From Vibrio sp. NTOU-M3 (GTDB lineage: Bacteria; Pseudomonadota; Gammaproteobacteria; Enterobacterales; Vibrionaceae), in the NCBI RefSeq assembly GCF_040869035.1, contig NZ_CP162101.1, positions 1,488,001 through 1,552,000 of the forward strand: 64,000 bases of DNA. The letters are read 5' to 3'. A program made the translations under genes and the position numbers. The notes under the pieces were generated by a model. That model had not been told where the DNA came from and did no database searches. It saw nothing but the letters and a program-made list of their open reading frames with translations. Positions 1 through 10,194 of this stretch are shown in pieces (positions within the stretch are counted from its first letter, which is position 1; every line of letters begins with the position of its first letter).

Positions 1-62
1 GACAGCATTTTATCCATCGCTTCTTCAATCGGCATTAAGCCCGGAGCATCACAGCAACCCAT
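1..62 (-). CDS. moeA: Molybdopterin molybdenumtransferase MoeA, N-terminal fragment
   Basis: Only the first 20 codons are in the window, read leftward from an ATG at 60-62. They give MGCCDAPGLMPIEEAMDKML, which I recognise as the conserved start of vibrio MoeA. MoeA inserts molybdate into molybdopterin during molybdenum cofactor synthesis. The gene diverges from folE and leaves about 150 bp of shared upstream DNA. Too little is present to check any catalytic residue. Confidence 0.8.
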   Translation of the reverse strand, partial: MGCCDAPGLMPIEEAMDKML

Positions 63-212
63 GGAGATATCCTGTTGTATTGTAATTTGTGGCCAACTCT
101 ACCATAGAAAGGGGTTTAGAAAGAATGACCACCAATAAAATATGGTCGTAATTATTCAAAAATCCGAGTATCCTTGTCAGCCATCCGAAAGGGGTATTTA
201 AGAGGAAGTGCG

Positions 213-866
213 ATGTCAGGTCTTAGCGAATCAGCCAAGTTAGTAAAAGATGCGCTAGAAAGCCGAGGTTTAGAGACACCAATGTCTCCAAATCAGTTCA
301 ACCGTGAAGAGAAAAAGGAAAAGATCGAGCACCACATGCGTGAGATTCTTTCTCTACTGGAATTAGACCTGTCTGACGACAGTCTGGAAGAAACCCCTCA
401 GCGTATTGCTAAGATGTACGTTGACGAGATTTTCTCTGGTTTGGACTATCATAACTTCCCCAAAATTACAGTTATCGAAAACAAGATGAACGTCAGTGAG
501 ATGGTTCGTGTGAAAGACATTACTGTAACCAGTACTTGCGAACACCACCTTGTCACTATCGATGGAAAAGCCGCAGTAGCTTACATTCCACGTGGAAAAA
601 TCATTGGTCTTTCGAAGATTAATCGCATTGTTCGTTTCTTTGCTCAGCGCCCACAAGTGCAAGAGCGTATGACGCAGCAAATTTTGGTTGCACTGCAAAC
701 CTTGCTGGAATCGGATGATGTAGCGGTTACCATTGATGCCACTCACTACTGCGTGAAATCTCGTGGTGTGATGGACGCAACAAGTGAAACTACAACTACT
801 GCGCTGGGGGGAATATTTAAATCCAACTCAGCCACTCGCCATGAATTTTTACATGGCTTACGTTAA
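213..866 (+). CDS. folE: GTP cyclohydrolase I
   Basis: FolE converts GTP to 7,8-dihydroneopterin triphosphate, the first step of folate and pterin synthesis, in the cytoplasm. The protein has 217 residues, the usual length of the bacterial enzyme. The zinc site is intact: Cys109 and His112 in the TCEHH motif and Cys180 in HYCVKSRG, which line up with Cys110, His113 and Cys181 of the E. coli enzyme. I chose the ATG at 213 because GAGGAAG lies just upstream; the frame is open to 174 but has no good ribosome site there. The gene diverges from moeA and ends before a clear terminator. Confidence 0.95.
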   Translation: MSGLSESAKLVKDALESRGLETPMSPNQFNREEKKEKIEHHMREILSLLELDLSDDSLEETPQRIAKMYVDEIFSGLDYHNFPKITVIENKMNVSEMVRVKDITVTSTCEHHLVTIDGKAAVAYIPRGKIIGLSKINRIVRFFAQRPQVQERMTQQILVALQTLLESDDVAVTIDATHYCVKSRGVMDATSETTTTALGGIFKSNSATRHEFLHGLR

Positions 867-890
867 TTAGAACAACGTATTGAGAGTGAT

Positions 891-921
891 AAAAACCGCT
901 TCCATTCGAAGCGGTTTTTAA
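891..921 (+). terminator. Intrinsic terminator of folE
   Basis: An 11-bp stem (AAAAACCGCTT with AAGCGGTTTTT) encloses the 7-base loop CCATTCG and ends in a T run. It separates folE from dbpA, so the two are separate transcription units. Confidence 0.85.
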
Positions 922-969
922 TTTAGTTGCATTAGCAACCCACAAAATTAAAGACATTAGGAAAAAATT

Positions 970-2346
970 GTGACTGTTCCTTTTAATACACTGCCACTAA
1001 AACCTGAGCTATTAGACACCCTGAAGTCATTGGGCTATAGCGAAATGACGCCTATTCAACAACAAAGTCTACCGGTGATTTTACAAGGTAAGGATGTTAT
1101 TGGTCAGGGGAAAACGGGTTCGGGTAAAACTGCAGCGTTTTCATTGGGGTTATTATCAAACCTTAATGTAAAACGATTCCGAGTACAGTCTCTTGTTTTA
1201 TGTCCGACACGTGAGCTCGCAGATCAAGTTGCGAAAGAAGTTCGTACACTTGCACGCGGTATTCACAATATTAAAGTGCTGACTTTGTGTGGCGGTATGC
1301 CGATGGGGCCACAAATTGGTTCACTTGAGCATGGCGCACATATTCTTGTTGGAACGCCTGGTCGCATCCTCGATCACTTATCCAAGGGTCGTATTCAGCT
1401 AAATGAGCTCAACACACTAGTCTTGGACGAAGCCGATCGCATGTTAGAAATGGGTTTTGAGGAAGCAATTGACGCGATTTTGGCTCAGGCGCCTGCCAAT
1501 CGCCAAACACTTTTGTTTAGTGCGACTTTTCCAAAAAATATCGAGTCACTTGCAACGAAGGTAATGCAAAAACCTGAGATGATTCAAGTTGAGTCAACTC
1601 ATCAACACACCACCATTACTCAGAATATTTATCAATTAGATACAACAGAACAGCGTGATGACGCATTAGAAGCTTTGTTGCTGACTCATAAGCCTGAATC
1701 TTCCGTCGTGTTTTGCAACACCAAAAAAGAAGTAATGAATGTGACTGATGAATTGTCACATCGCGGATTCTCAGTGGTCGAGCTGCATGGTGACATGGAA
1801 CAGCGCGAGCGCGAACAAGCATTGACTATGTTTGCAAATAAAAGCATTTCTATTCTGGTCGCAACTGATGTTGCAGCGCGTGGCTTAGATGTCGATAACC
1901 TAGATGCAGTATTTAACTTTGAGTTATCGCGTGACCCAGAAGTTCATGTCCATCGCATAGGTCGAACAGGTCGTGCGGGGTCAAAAGGCGCAGCATTCAG
2001 TTTCTTTGGTGAGAAAGAAGCTTACCGTGTTGAACGCATCGAAGAGTATATGGACGTCGTATTAGAACCTTCGAAACTTCCTGAAAAACCGATTGAAAGA
2101 CCTTTCTACCCGAAAATGCAAACTATCCAAATTTTAGGTGGTAAGAAGCAAAAAGTGAGAGCGGGGGATATTTTAGGTGCACTCACAAAACAAGCAGGCA
2201 TCGATGGCAAGCGCATTGGCAAAATCAACATACTTCCGATGGTTTCGTATGTTGCCGTTGAGCACGAAGTTGTTAAACCTGCATTGAAACAGCTTCAGAC
2301 AGGGAAAATGAAAGGGCGTAACTTCAAAGCGCGAGTAATGAAATAA
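970..2346 (+). CDS. dbpA: ATP-dependent RNA helicase DbpA
   Basis: This is a DEAD-box RNA helicase of 458 residues. DbpA acts on hairpin 92 of 23S rRNA during assembly of the large ribosomal subunit. Visible motifs are the Walker A KTGSGKT at residues 48-54, PTRELA, DEADRM near residue 153, SAT, and the helicase C motifs ARGLD and HRIGRTGRAG. The last roughly 75 residues form the DbpA-specific RNA-binding domain, which sets it apart from RhlE and SrmB. The start at 970 is a GTG... ATG-like initiation after the leader GAAAAAATT; the first codon reads GTG and fits the protein N terminus. The gene converges on msrAB. Confidence 0.92.
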   Translation: MTVPFNTLPLKPELLDTLKSLGYSEMTPIQQQSLPVILQGKDVIGQGKTGSGKTAAFSLGLLSNLNVKRFRVQSLVLCPTRELADQVAKEVRTLARGIHNIKVLTLCGGMPMGPQIGSLEHGAHILVGTPGRILDHLSKGRIQLNELNTLVLDEADRMLEMGFEEAIDAILAQAPANRQTLLFSATFPKNIESLATKVMQKPEMIQVESTHQHTTITQNIYQLDTTEQRDDALEALLLTHKPESSVVFCNTKKEVMNVTDELSHRGFSVVELHGDMEQREREQALTMFANKSISILVATDVAARGLDVDNLDAVFNFELSRDPEVHVHRIGRTGRAGSKGAAFSFFGEKEAYRVERIEEYMDVVLEPSKLPEKPIERPFYPKMQTIQILGGKKQKVRAGDILGALTKQAGIDGKRIGKINILPMVSYVAVEHEVVKPALKQLQTGKMKGRNFKARVMK

Positions 2347-2358
2347 CTCAACACCATA

Positions 2359-2396
2359 AAAAAACAGCCAGTGGAGAATACACTGGCTGTTTTATT
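2359..2396. terminator. Bidirectional terminator between dbpA and msrAB
   Basis: A perfect stem, CAGCCAGTG paired with CACTGGCTG, has the loop GAGAATA. A-rich sequence precedes it and T-rich sequence follows it, so it can stop both converging genes. Confidence 0.85.
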
Positions 2397-2412
2397 TCGA
2401 CATTTGGATGGA

Positions 2413-3552
2413 TTAGCTGTCGAATAAGTAAAGGTAGTCTTCATAACCTTCTTCTGCCATGTCTTCTTTGGCGATAAATCTCATCGCCGCTGAATTCATG
2501 CAGTAGCGCAAACCCGTTGGAGCGGGCCCGTCTTTGAATACATGCCCAAGGTGTGAGTCACCAAAACGACTTCTGACTTCGGTTCTTGGATACACCAATT
2601 TGTAATCAGTATCAGTGACAATGTAACCTTCATTAATTGGCTTAGTAAAACTTGGCCATCCCGTCCCTGATTTATACTTATCGGTCGAAGAGAATAGCGG
2701 TTCACCCGTTACGATATCAACGTAAATACCCTCAGTTTTGTTATCCCAATATTCGTTTTGGAACGCACGCTCGGTGCCATCTTTTTGAGTCACGTAATAT
2801 TGCGTATCACTAAGCATCTCACGAATTTTGCGATCAGACGGCTTACTGTACGCTTTAACCTTTGGCAGATGTTTGTTTTCATCGATTAACATACGCAATG
2901 TCTTTGGATTCTCTTCTCTATCTTCACCGAAAATTTCATCTAGGTATTGATCGCGTCCTGAGCCATAACGGTAATAGTTATAACGGACCTTATTTCGCTT
3001 ATAGTAGTCTTGATGATACGCCTCAGCAGGCCAAAATGAGCTGTATTTGATGAGCTCCGTTTTTAACGGTTTACCAAAGATACCGAGCTGTTCAACTTCT
3101 GCCATAAAGTCGGTAGCGATCTGTTTCTGTTGTTCATTGTGGTAAAAAATGGCAGGACGATATTGAGGGCCACGATCTACAAATGAACCTTTATCGTCGG
3201 TCGGGTCAATATGCCTAAATAATTGATCTAGCACTTGCTCATAGTTAACAACATTTGGGTCATAGGTCACTTGTATGACTTCAATATGTCCGCTTTTACC
3301 CGATGAGACTTGTTTATAGGTTGGATTATCTAACGTCCCTCCAGCATAACCAGAGACAACATCGACCACACCGTCGAGCTTTTCCAAGTCAGATTCTGTA
3401 CACCAAAAACAACCACCAGCTAATGTGGCAGTTTCCAATGCACTTGCGCTGACCAACTTTGGCTTATTTTCGCTGCCAGCTTGGGAGAGGAAAGAGACGG
3501 CGACTACAAGCGTCGTAAAAATCGCAAGTAGAAAACGAGACTTCACTTTCAT
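2413..3552 (-). CDS. msrAB: Bifunctional peptide methionine sulfoxide reductase MsrA/MsrB, exported
   Basis: The protein repairs both S and R diastereomers of methionine sulfoxide in proteins. A signal peptide of about 25 residues ([20 protein letters not shown]) directs it to the envelope. The MsrA domain follows, with the catalytic motif GGCFWC and catalytic Cys48. The MsrB domain occupies the last 140 residues, with GTGWPSF and the catalytic Cys351 in RYCMNS. The MsrB part shows none of the paired CxxC zinc ligands found in many MsrB proteins. GAGGTAACA precedes the ATG. Periplasmic fusions of this kind are known in other bacteria (PilB/MsrAB of Neisseria); periplasmic location here is inferred from the signal peptide. 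Confidence 0.92.
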   Translation of the reverse strand: MKVKSRFLLAIFTTLVVAVSFLSQAGSENKPKLVSASALETATLAGGCFWCTESDLEKLDGVVDVVSGYAGGTLDNPTYKQVSSGKSGHIEVIQVTYDPNVVNYEQVLDQLFRHIDPTDDKGSFVDRGPQYRPAIFYHNEQQKQIATDFMAEVEQLGIFGKPLKTELIKYSSFWPAEAYHQDYYKRNKVRYNYYRYGSGRDQYLDEIFGEDREENPKTLRMLIDENKHLPKVKAYSKPSDRKIREMLSDTQYYVTQKDGTERAFQNEYWDNKTEGIYVDIVTGEPLFSSTDKYKSGTGWPSFTKPINEGYIVTDTDYKLVYPRTEVRSRFGDSHLGHVFKDGPAPTGLRYCMNSAAMRFIAKEDMAEEGYEDYLYLFDS

Positions 3553-3651
3553 TGTTACCTCACTAATGAACGTTTATCTCTTTAATAGAACGTGGCTGAG
3601 GCAAAAAACTTGCACAGAGATCCATTTAATTTGTTCACCAAACAACGAAGC

Positions 3652-3682
3652 AAAGAAAAGCGGGGAAATTTCCCCGCTTATT
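3652..3682 (-). terminator. Intrinsic terminator of fhs
   Basis: The stem AAGCGGGGAA with TTCCCCGCTT lies directly after the fhs stop codon and is followed on the minus strand by TTCTTTG. The stem is GC-rich and nearly perfect. Confidence 0.8.
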
Positions 3683-3684
3683 TA

Positions 3685-5433
3685 CTAACTTAATCCCACG
3701 ATATTACCTTCATCATCGAGGTCTAAATTCATAAATGCCGGTTTATCAGGCAGCCCCGGCATGGTCATCACGTTGCCACACAGTGCGTAGATAAACCCTG
3801 CGCCAGCGCAGAGCTTAAGCTCCCTAACCGGAACATCAAAATGCTCTGGAGCGCCTTTTATAGAGCCATCTGTGGTAATGGATAACGGTGTTTTTGCCAT
3901 ACATACCGCCAAGTTATCAAAACCTTGGGTTTTCAACTGAGCAAGTTGCTGTTTCGCGGTTTCACTCAATACGATGCCTGACGCACCATAACCACATTCA
4001 GCAACGGCCATGAGTTTTTCTTCTGTGGATTGAGAAAGGGCATAAAGCGGCTTAAATTGGGTCGTTTTACCACATTGACGCACAACTTTACGTGCAAGTT
4101 CTTGTGTGCCTTTCCCGCCAGAAGAAAATCCTTCGCTAATCTCCACTTCAACATCGTTTGGAAGACCTTCAACCATTTGCTTTAATGCTTGTAATTCTTC
4201 TTCGCTGTCTTGTGGGAAACGGTTAATTGCAACAACAGCCGGGATTCCGTACTTATTAACATTATTAATGTGCCATTTGAGGTTATCAAAGCCAGCTTTT
4301 AATGCTTTATCATCTTTTTCGAATAAGCTTGATGGGATAGGTTGACCCGGTTTTAAATCATACAAACCAGAGTTGGCTTTTAATCCACGTAGTGTTGCAA
4401 CAATAACAGCACAATCCGGCGCTTGACCAGAAGCCTGAGCCTTGATATTACACGCTTTTTCAAAACCCATATCGGAACCAAATCCACCTTCAGTCACCGT
4501 GTATTCAGACAGTTTTGTCGCGATCTTGTCAGCAATGATAGAAGAGTTTCCATGTGCGATATTTGCGAATGGACCGGCATGAATCAGTGTTGGTACACCT
4601 TCAAGTGTTTGCATCAATGTAGGTTGAATGGCTTCTTTCATGCTCACAGCCATAGCACCTGCAACTTGAAGATCTTCGGTTGTAATAGGGGTGTTGTTTT
4701 CAGAATAAGCCACAACAATACGACCAATACGGACGCGTAAGTCTTTCAAATCCGAAGCAAGAGCCAATATTGCCATCAGCTCTGAAGCAGCTGAGATATC
4801 AAAACCATCTTGTCGCTCGTAACCATTAATGGTTTTACCTGCTTCATTTTGACCAACAGTGACCATTCTTAAAGCGCGATCGTTATGATCCACAACGCGC
4901 TTCCATGTCACGCGTGTTGGGTCGATTCGTAAAGCGGGCAACCCTGTACGGCGGTCAAAATCGTCATAGCCATTGCGCTGCTCGTGATAGATACGGGCAT
5001 CAATCGCCGCAGAAGCTAAATTATGTGCTGCGGTGACGGCATGGATATCACCAGTAAGATGAAGATTAAGCTCTTCCATTGGTGCAACTTGAGAATAGCC
5101 ACCGCCTGCTGCGCCGCCTTTTACGCCAAACACAGGTCCCATTGAAGGCTGGCGAATACACGCCATGACTGAATGACCAAGTTGTTGTATGCCTTGTGAC
5201 AATCCAATTGTCGTAACGGTTTTTCCTTCTCCCAGAGGCGTAGGAGTGATTGCAGTAACCAAGACTAACTTACCCGAAGGGTGGTCACTGACACGCTTCA
5301 ATACATCCAGCGACACTTTCGCCTTGTATTTACCTTGACTATAAAACTCTTTCTTTCGGAGCCCACAATCCGTTGCGATCTGTTGAATTGGCAGCAAATT
5401 AGCAGCGCGGCAAATTTCGATGTCTGACAGCAT
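3685..5433 (-). CDS. fhs: Formate--tetrahydrofolate ligase
   Basis: Fhs joins formate to tetrahydrofolate at the cost of ATP to make 10-formyl-THF, which feeds one-carbon metabolism. The protein has 582 residues, slightly longer than the typical 555-560. The nucleotide-binding loop [10 protein letters not shown] is at residues 63-72, and other strongly conserved blocks such as [20 protein letters not shown] and FANIAHGN are intact. It stands alone between msrAB and pyk with its own terminator. Fhs is absent from E. coli but common in vibrios. Confidence 0.94.
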   Translation of the reverse strand: MLSDIEICRAANLLPIQQIATDCGLRKKEFYSQGKYKAKVSLDVLKRVSDHPSGKLVLVTAITPTPLGEGKTVTTIGLSQGIQQLGHSVMACIRQPSMGPVFGVKGGAAGGGYSQVAPMEELNLHLTGDIHAVTAAHNLASAAIDARIYHEQRNGYDDFDRRTGLPALRIDPTRVTWKRVVDHNDRALRMVTVGQNEAGKTINGYERQDGFDISAASELMAILALASDLKDLRVRIGRIVVAYSENNTPITTEDLQVAGAMAVSMKEAIQPTLMQTLEGVPTLIHAGPFANIAHGNSSIIADKIATKLSEYTVTEGGFGSDMGFEKACNIKAQASGQAPDCAVIVATLRGLKANSGLYDLKPGQPIPSSLFEKDDKALKAGFDNLKWHINNVNKYGIPAVVAINRFPQDSEEELQALKQMVEGLPNDVEVEISEGFSSGGKGTQELARKVVRQCGKTTQFKPLYALSQSTEEKLMAVAECGYGASGIVLSETAKQQLAQLKTQGFDNLAVCMAKTPLSITTDGSIKGAPEHFDVPVRELKLCAGAGFIYALCGNVMTMPGLPDKPAFMNLDLDDEGNIVGLS

Positions 5434-5581
5434 AAAAACCTCGAACTATATCTAAAACTGGTGAGGAAAACGTTTGCGTGTGCATAATATCGACAAAATA
5501 TTCTTTGTAAAGTGTTATCGATAGCAAAGGCTAAATTCTAACCCAAATTTTATGTGTCAGAAACAATGCGAGTCACATCAA

Positions 5582-5610
5582 TAAAAAAAGACCTGTCTTA
5601 CGACAGGCCA
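5582..5610 (-). terminator. Intrinsic terminator of pyruvate kinase gene
   Basis: On the minus strand CCTGTC GTAA GACAGG is followed by TCTTTTTTT. A second weaker hairpin (CTTGCTCCACAAGG and CCCCCGTAGGG) lies just upstream in the transcript. Confidence 0.8.
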
Positions 5611-5673
5611 AAATCCCTACGGGGGTCCTTGTGGAGCAAGGGTATGGGGTGATTAATGGATAGCTAAATGATC

Positions 5674-7134
5674 TTAGGCGGCAATCGCTTCTAGATTCTT
5701 CAAGTGGAGTAGTCGACACACATTGATGTTGCCAACACCTTCAACTGAATCCAGTTGCGTCATCAATATCGAATTAATACGGTGCGTTTTCGCTCGGCTT
5801 TCGAGGGATTCAATGATTTGGTTAGGTAGTTGTTCACTGCTGCCTTCGGGTGTGAAATACACAGGCTCGACACCGCGTAAAATGGACAGCTTAGCAAGCA
5901 ACTGTATGTCGTCACTCAACGCCCATATCGCGGCTTTGCTTTGACAGCGTGACATGAGCAGTGGCGTTTCTCCATGCTTGGTTAAAATAGCCACACCAAG
6001 GTCATTGTGTACTTTCGAAGCAGAGATCATCGATGACAAGGCAAAACTCTTACCAGCATCATTACAGAGGTGTTGTAAGTGTTCCCAGCAATTGTGTGAA
6101 CATTCAATTTCTTGCTCCGCACCTTTGGCGATGCGTACCATCGCTTCGACTGCTTGAACAGGGTACTGACCCGCTGCGGATTCAGCAGATAACATGATCG
6201 CATCGGTACCATCGATAATTGCATTCGCAACATCCAGCACTTCAGCGCGGGTGGGTAATGGGTTTTCAATCATCGATTCCATCATTTGGGTGGCGGTAAT
6301 AACAGGCTTTCCTAGAAACTTTGAGCGTGCGATCAGCGCCTTTTGTACAGAGGGAAGACGAGCGTCACCAATCTCCACCCCCAAATCACCACGTGCAACC
6401 ATAATGACATCGGACGCATTAATCACATCATCCATCGCTTGCTGGTTGGCTACAACTTCAGCACGTTCAACTTTCGCGACTATATGCGCATTGCACCCCG
6501 CAGCTACTGCAAGCTCTCGCGCATAATCTAAGTCTTCTGCGCTACGCGGGAAGGAGACAGCTAGGAAATCGGCTTGCAGCTTGCCTGCTGTGATAATGTC
6601 CTGTTTGTCTTTTTCAGTCAGTGCCGGAGCCGAGAGGCCACCACCAAGTAAGTTGATTCCTTTACGGTTTGAAAGTTTGCCACTATTTAAAACTTCAGTT
6701 TTAGCCCACTGTTGATCAGTATTTACTTCTTTGACCAATAACTGGATGCGTCCATCGTCGAGCAATAGAGTGTCACCCTGCTTGATGTCTTGCAGTAGCT
6801 GCGGATAATCCAAACCTACTCGTTGTTGGTTACCAGATTGCGCATCCAACGTACCATCGAGAATAAACTCATCACCTCTAGCCAACTGGATTGCACCTTG
6901 TTCAAAGCAAGCAATACGAATTTTCGGACCTTGTAAGTCTACTAACACGCCAACATGTTGATTAAGTTCGGAAGCAATTTTTCGTACCTGATGTGCTCTT
7001 GCAATATGTTCTTCAGCGGTGCCATGAGAAAAGTTAAGACGAACGACGTTCACACCAGCTTGAATTAATTGACTTAGAATTTCAGGACTTTCACTGGCAG
7101 GGCCAAGCGTTGCAACAATTTTAGTTTTACACAT
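5674..7134 (-). CDS. pyk: Pyruvate kinase (PykA-like)
   Basis: Pyruvate kinase makes pyruvate and ATP from phosphoenolpyruvate in the last step of glycolysis. At 486 residues it is in the normal range. The N-terminal block KIVATLGPAS, the RLNFSHG motif, DLQGPKIR, KVERAE with the catalytic lysine, MVARGDLGVEIG and ITATQMMESM are all present. The sequence resembles PykA more than PykF of E. coli, while the C-terminal allosteric domain (after about residue 345) is quite divergent. It lies next to pgtP, whose imported phosphoglycerate and PEP would feed this enzyme; that link is an inference from position. Confidence 0.93.
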   Translation of the reverse strand: MCKTKIVATLGPASESPEILSQLIQAGVNVVRLNFSHGTAEEHIARAHQVRKIASELNQHVGVLVDLQGPKIRIACFEQGAIQLARGDEFILDGTLDAQSGNQQRVGLDYPQLLQDIKQGDTLLLDDGRIQLLVKEVNTDQQWAKTEVLNSGKLSNRKGINLLGGGLSAPALTEKDKQDIITAGKLQADFLAVSFPRSAEDLDYARELAVAAGCNAHIVAKVERAEVVANQQAMDDVINASDVIMVARGDLGVEIGDARLPSVQKALIARSKFLGKPVITATQMMESMIENPLPTRAEVLDVANAIIDGTDAIMLSAESAAGQYPVQAVEAMVRIAKGAEQEIECSHNCWEHLQHLCNDAGKSFALSSMISASKVHNDLGVAILTKHGETPLLMSRCQSKAAIWALSDDIQLLAKLSILRGVEPVYFTPEGSSEQLPNQIIESLESRAKTHRINSILMTQLDSVEGVGNINVCRLLHLKNLEAIAA

Positions 7135-7173
7135 AAATTTCTACCTATAACGACACTATATAAAAGGGGAACT

Positions 7174-7212
7174 AAAAAGGAGGAGCAGGGACTTGAGCCT
7201 TAAGTCCCTGCG
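7174..7212 (-). terminator. Intrinsic terminator of pgtP
   Basis: The stem GCAGGGACTT with AAGTCCCTGC is perfect over 10 bp and is followed on the minus strand by TCCTCCTTTTT. It lies between pgtP and pyk, so they are transcribed separately. Confidence 0.85.
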
Positions 7213-7220
7213 ATAGTGCG

Positions 7221-8600
7221 TTAGTTAGCAGGTTTTACCTGAGCTTCTGATGCTTCTGGTGCATCAATATCAACAACTTTCTTCGCGTTCCATACCGTTA
7301 GGGCTAAGAAGAGTGATACCACACCTGCTGCGAGCCAGAAATATTGCGCTTGAGTAAAGTCATAGTGTTTAACGCCATCAACTTCAGTAATCGCAATCAA
7401 CGATGCAGAGATAACTTCCTGTGCTGATGCCGCGATGTATGAGAACAGACCGATAAACCCTTTTACTGCGCCCACTGCATTTTTTGGCATCAAGTCACAA
7501 GCGGTAAGACCAGCAAGGAAGACAACAAGACCACCAATTGCAAAACCAATTAGTCCGAGTGCTACAGCATCAACAACGCGGTTATCCGGACCAAAGAACA
7601 TCAGGCACATACCCGCGATGTTTGCGATTCCGTAAAGTAGAGTAGGGATATGACGGTTTGCGTTGAACACTTTGTCAGAAATAATGCCTGATAAAATTGC
7701 ACCTGCTAGACCCGCAATTGGATACGTTGACATCGCAAAACCAGCATCAATTAACGAGTAACCTTTGGACTCTTGTAGGTACAACACAGCCCAAGAAGAC
7801 ATCGCGTAACGAGAAACATACATAGCGGCACATGCTGCTGCAATTAACCATACTGCTGGTTGCTTAAGAATGAAAAGCTGTGCTTTGCGAGTTTCTTTTG
7901 GATCGTTTTTCTTCTTAATTTCAGGCTCTTCGTCAAATGCTGTAGCTGCATCTGGCAAACCGTAGGTTTGTGGGCGATCTTTTAACGCGAAGAACATACA
8001 TAACGCAGCAGCGATAGCAGCGATACCTGCACCGATGAAGCCAGCACGCCAGCCCAAGTAGCTCACTAGTGTTGCAGTTAGGATCCAAGTGATACCTTCA
8101 CCAATGTTACGTGAGCCACCCCATACAGAGTAGCGACTACCACGCTGTTTTGGAGAGAACCATTGAAACAGTGATACACACGATGGCGCTGAGCCCACAG
8201 ACTGGAACCAACCATTCAAACCCCAAAGTAGGATAAAGAATAAGCCAGCGGTGTTCATGCCCATCAGGATTGCAGTTATACCCGATAACACAAGGGAGAA
8301 CGACATAAAGCGGCCGATATTGGCATAGTCAGAAAGGAAGCCGTTCGAGAACTTACCAATTGCATACGTAAAGAAGAACGCCGAGCCCATAAGGCCAAGC
8401 TCTTCAATCGTTACAATCCCAGCGTCTAGCATTGGTTTTTTAACAACACCAAGGCTCATCCGCACAACATAAAAAACTGCGTATCCAAACACTAATCCAA
8501 GAAATACTTGCCATTGGTAGCGTTTAAAACGCGCTTGCATCGCCTCTTTCGAACCGTCCGATAATGGTTGGTCTGGGCGAGTTTTAAAGAAATTAAGCAT
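7221..8600 (-). CDS. pgtP: Phosphoglycerate/organophosphate transporter PgtP (MFS)
   Basis: This inner-membrane transporter of 459 residues belongs to the organophosphate:phosphate antiporter family (GlpT, UhpT, UhpC, PgtP). Twelve hydrophobic segments are evident, with the family signature around GYAVFYVVRMSLGVVKKPM and the long loop GLNGWFQSVG. In Salmonella PgtP takes up 3-phosphoglycerate, 2-phosphoglycerate and PEP. The divergent pgtCBA genes next door argue for PgtP rather than UhpT or GlpT. I prefer the ATG at 8600, which has GGAG nine bases upstream; an upstream TTG at 8624 has no ribosome site. Confidence 0.88.
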   Translation of the reverse strand: MLNFFKTRPDQPLSDGSKEAMQARFKRYQWQVFLGLVFGYAVFYVVRMSLGVVKKPMLDAGIVTIEELGLMGSAFFFTYAIGKFSNGFLSDYANIGRFMSFSLVLSGITAILMGMNTAGLFFILLWGLNGWFQSVGSAPSCVSLFQWFSPKQRGSRYSVWGGSRNIGEGITWILTATLVSYLGWRAGFIGAGIAAIAAALCMFFALKDRPQTYGLPDAATAFDEEPEIKKKNDPKETRKAQLFILKQPAVWLIAAACAAMYVSRYAMSSWAVLYLQESKGYSLIDAGFAMSTYPIAGLAGAILSGIISDKVFNANRHIPTLLYGIANIAGMCLMFFGPDNRVVDAVALGLIGFAIGGLVVFLAGLTACDLMPKNAVGAVKGFIGLFSYIAASAQEVISASLIAITEVDGVKHYDFTQAQYFWLAAGVVSLFLALTVWNAKKVVDIDAPEASEAQVKPAN

Positions 8601-8895
8601 AGTGCTGCTCTCCATGTTTCTCAAAGTTACAAAACTCGATTTGTTTTGACGGGAGCATCATGCAACGCACTTATTTTTCTATCAAAAGTACCAATTTGAG
8701 GCAGAAATGACTCAAAACGTTTAAGTAGGCGGGTCAGAAATGGGACTTTTTATCGTGGCAAACGAAGGATAGTTGGTAAAATTATCATTATTGAATGCGC
8801 CATTGCGTCATCAATGACCCATTTCAGCGCTTTGGTTATTTTGTATGAGAGTGCGATATTTTGAGTGAACGCACATTAAATAAGGTTTTTGTGAA

Positions 8896-10194
8896 GTGGC
8901 GATAAAGTGTTTCAAACAAAGGATATGGTCATTAGGTTTAATTTTGTGCGGGTTAGTTGCGCCTTTAGCCTTTGGCAAAAACAATGAGTTGGTGATTTTG
9001 ACGACGTTTTCCAGCGAGCCGATAGAAGGACTGATTTCGGAATTTAAAATCAAACATCCTGATACGGAAGTCAAAGTGATTCATCGTCGAACACAGTCTG
9101 CTATTCAAATGCTAAACAAGCGTTTTATTCAAGACATCGACATGGTATTGAGCTCGTCGCCTTTTTTGATGCAACAGTTGGAAAGGCGAGCACAATTAGC
9201 ACAAACACCAGTCAAAACCATTACACCAGAGTGGCTTTCTGAATTTGTATTACCGCCGAAAGATAAAGTAGTGAGCATTGGTTATTCAGGCGCGGGCGTG
9301 ATTTGGAATCAGGACTACTTAAAAACCTATCATTTACCTTTACCTACATCGTTTATCGACTTAACGGCACCGACTTACTTTGGACATATTACGATGAGTA
9401 CGCCGAGTCGTTCAGGTACGACTCAAATGATGATCGAAAGCATTTTAACCCGATATGGCTGGGAACAAGGTTGGCGCATCGTGCTCAATATAGGTGCGAA
9501 CTTAGGTACCATCTCTTCGCGTAGCTTTGGTGTGAGTGATTATGTGGCTAAAGGACAGTTTGCCATTGGGCCAACCATCGATAGTTACGCGATGATTTTA
9601 AGCAGGCGCTTTAACCACCTCGGATTTGCGTACGATAAAGACTTTACATTAATGCCAACTTACGTGGCTCAAATTAGTAAAAACGATAGCGACGAAGCGG
9701 TGCGTCAGTTCATTGAGTTCTTAATTTCGGATTCTGTTCAACAAAACCTACAGACGATCAGTTTCTCGAAACACGCGCTAAACAATCCAGAATTGTTCAA
9801 CCAGCAAATACCAAGCCTTGATTTGGCGATTGTGATGGAAAGGGAAACCTTAGTTAACCAAATCTTCGACAACGCTATTACCCAAAGGCTACCAGGACTA
9901 CAAGATAGTTGGGCGAGTATCATTAAGCTTCAAAAACAATCTCAAGACTTTCCCAAACAGCAACAACGATTAGAGCAAGTAGCAAAAATACTATTCACGC
10001 TCCCTGTCAGCGAAAAGGAGATACAGCAATTAAGCCAACAATTGAATGCGCTTGAACAGGACTCCAATCTATTGAGTGGCCAAAAAGAGGCGATGATAGC
10101 CGAGTTTAACTATCGACTAAACAGTAAGCTCGATAAGAATCTTGAGCTGGTTCAGCAAGATCTGCGTGCAATTCAACAAGAGTTAATGCCGTGA
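8896..10194 (+). CDS. pgtC: Phosphoglycerate transport regulatory protein PgtC
   Basis: PgtC is a periplasmic solute-binding-type protein that, with PgtB, relays the presence of phosphoglycerate and induces pgtP. The 432-residue product starts with a signal peptide (about residues 10-27, rich in Leu, Val and Ala) and has a type 2 periplasmic-binding fold pattern: ELVILTTFSSEPIEGLI at the N terminus and GYSGAGVIWN in the middle. The last 100 residues are helical. The start is a GTG with AAGG ten bases upstream. The stop codon overlaps the pgtB start (GTGA), which implies translational coupling. Confidence 0.85.
   Translation: MAIKCFKQRIWSLGLILCGLVAPLAFGKNNELVILTTFSSEPIEGLISEFKIKHPDTEVKVIHRRTQSAIQMLNKRFIQDIDMVLSSSPFLMQQLERRAQLAQTPVKTITPEWLSEFVLPPKDKVVSIGYSGAGVIWNQDYLKTYHLPLPTSFIDLTAPTYFGHITMSTPSRSGTTQMMIESILTRYGWEQGWRIVLNIGANLGTISSRSFGVSDYVAKGQFAIGPTIDSYAMILSRRFNHLGFAYDKDFTLMPTYVAQISKNDSDEAVRQFIEFLISDSVQQNLQTISFSKHALNNPELFNQQIPSLDLAIVMERETLVNQIFDNAITQRLPGLQDSWASIIKLQKQSQDFPKQQQRLEQVAKILFTLPVSEKEIQQLSQQLNALEQDSNLLSGQKEAMIAEFNYRLNSKLDKNLELVQQDLRAIQQELMP

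Noticed and set aside
8601..8895. Sigma-54 promoter before pgtP
   Set aside because: No GG/GC pair with the required 10-bp spacing was found, and PgtA lacks the GAFTGA loop.
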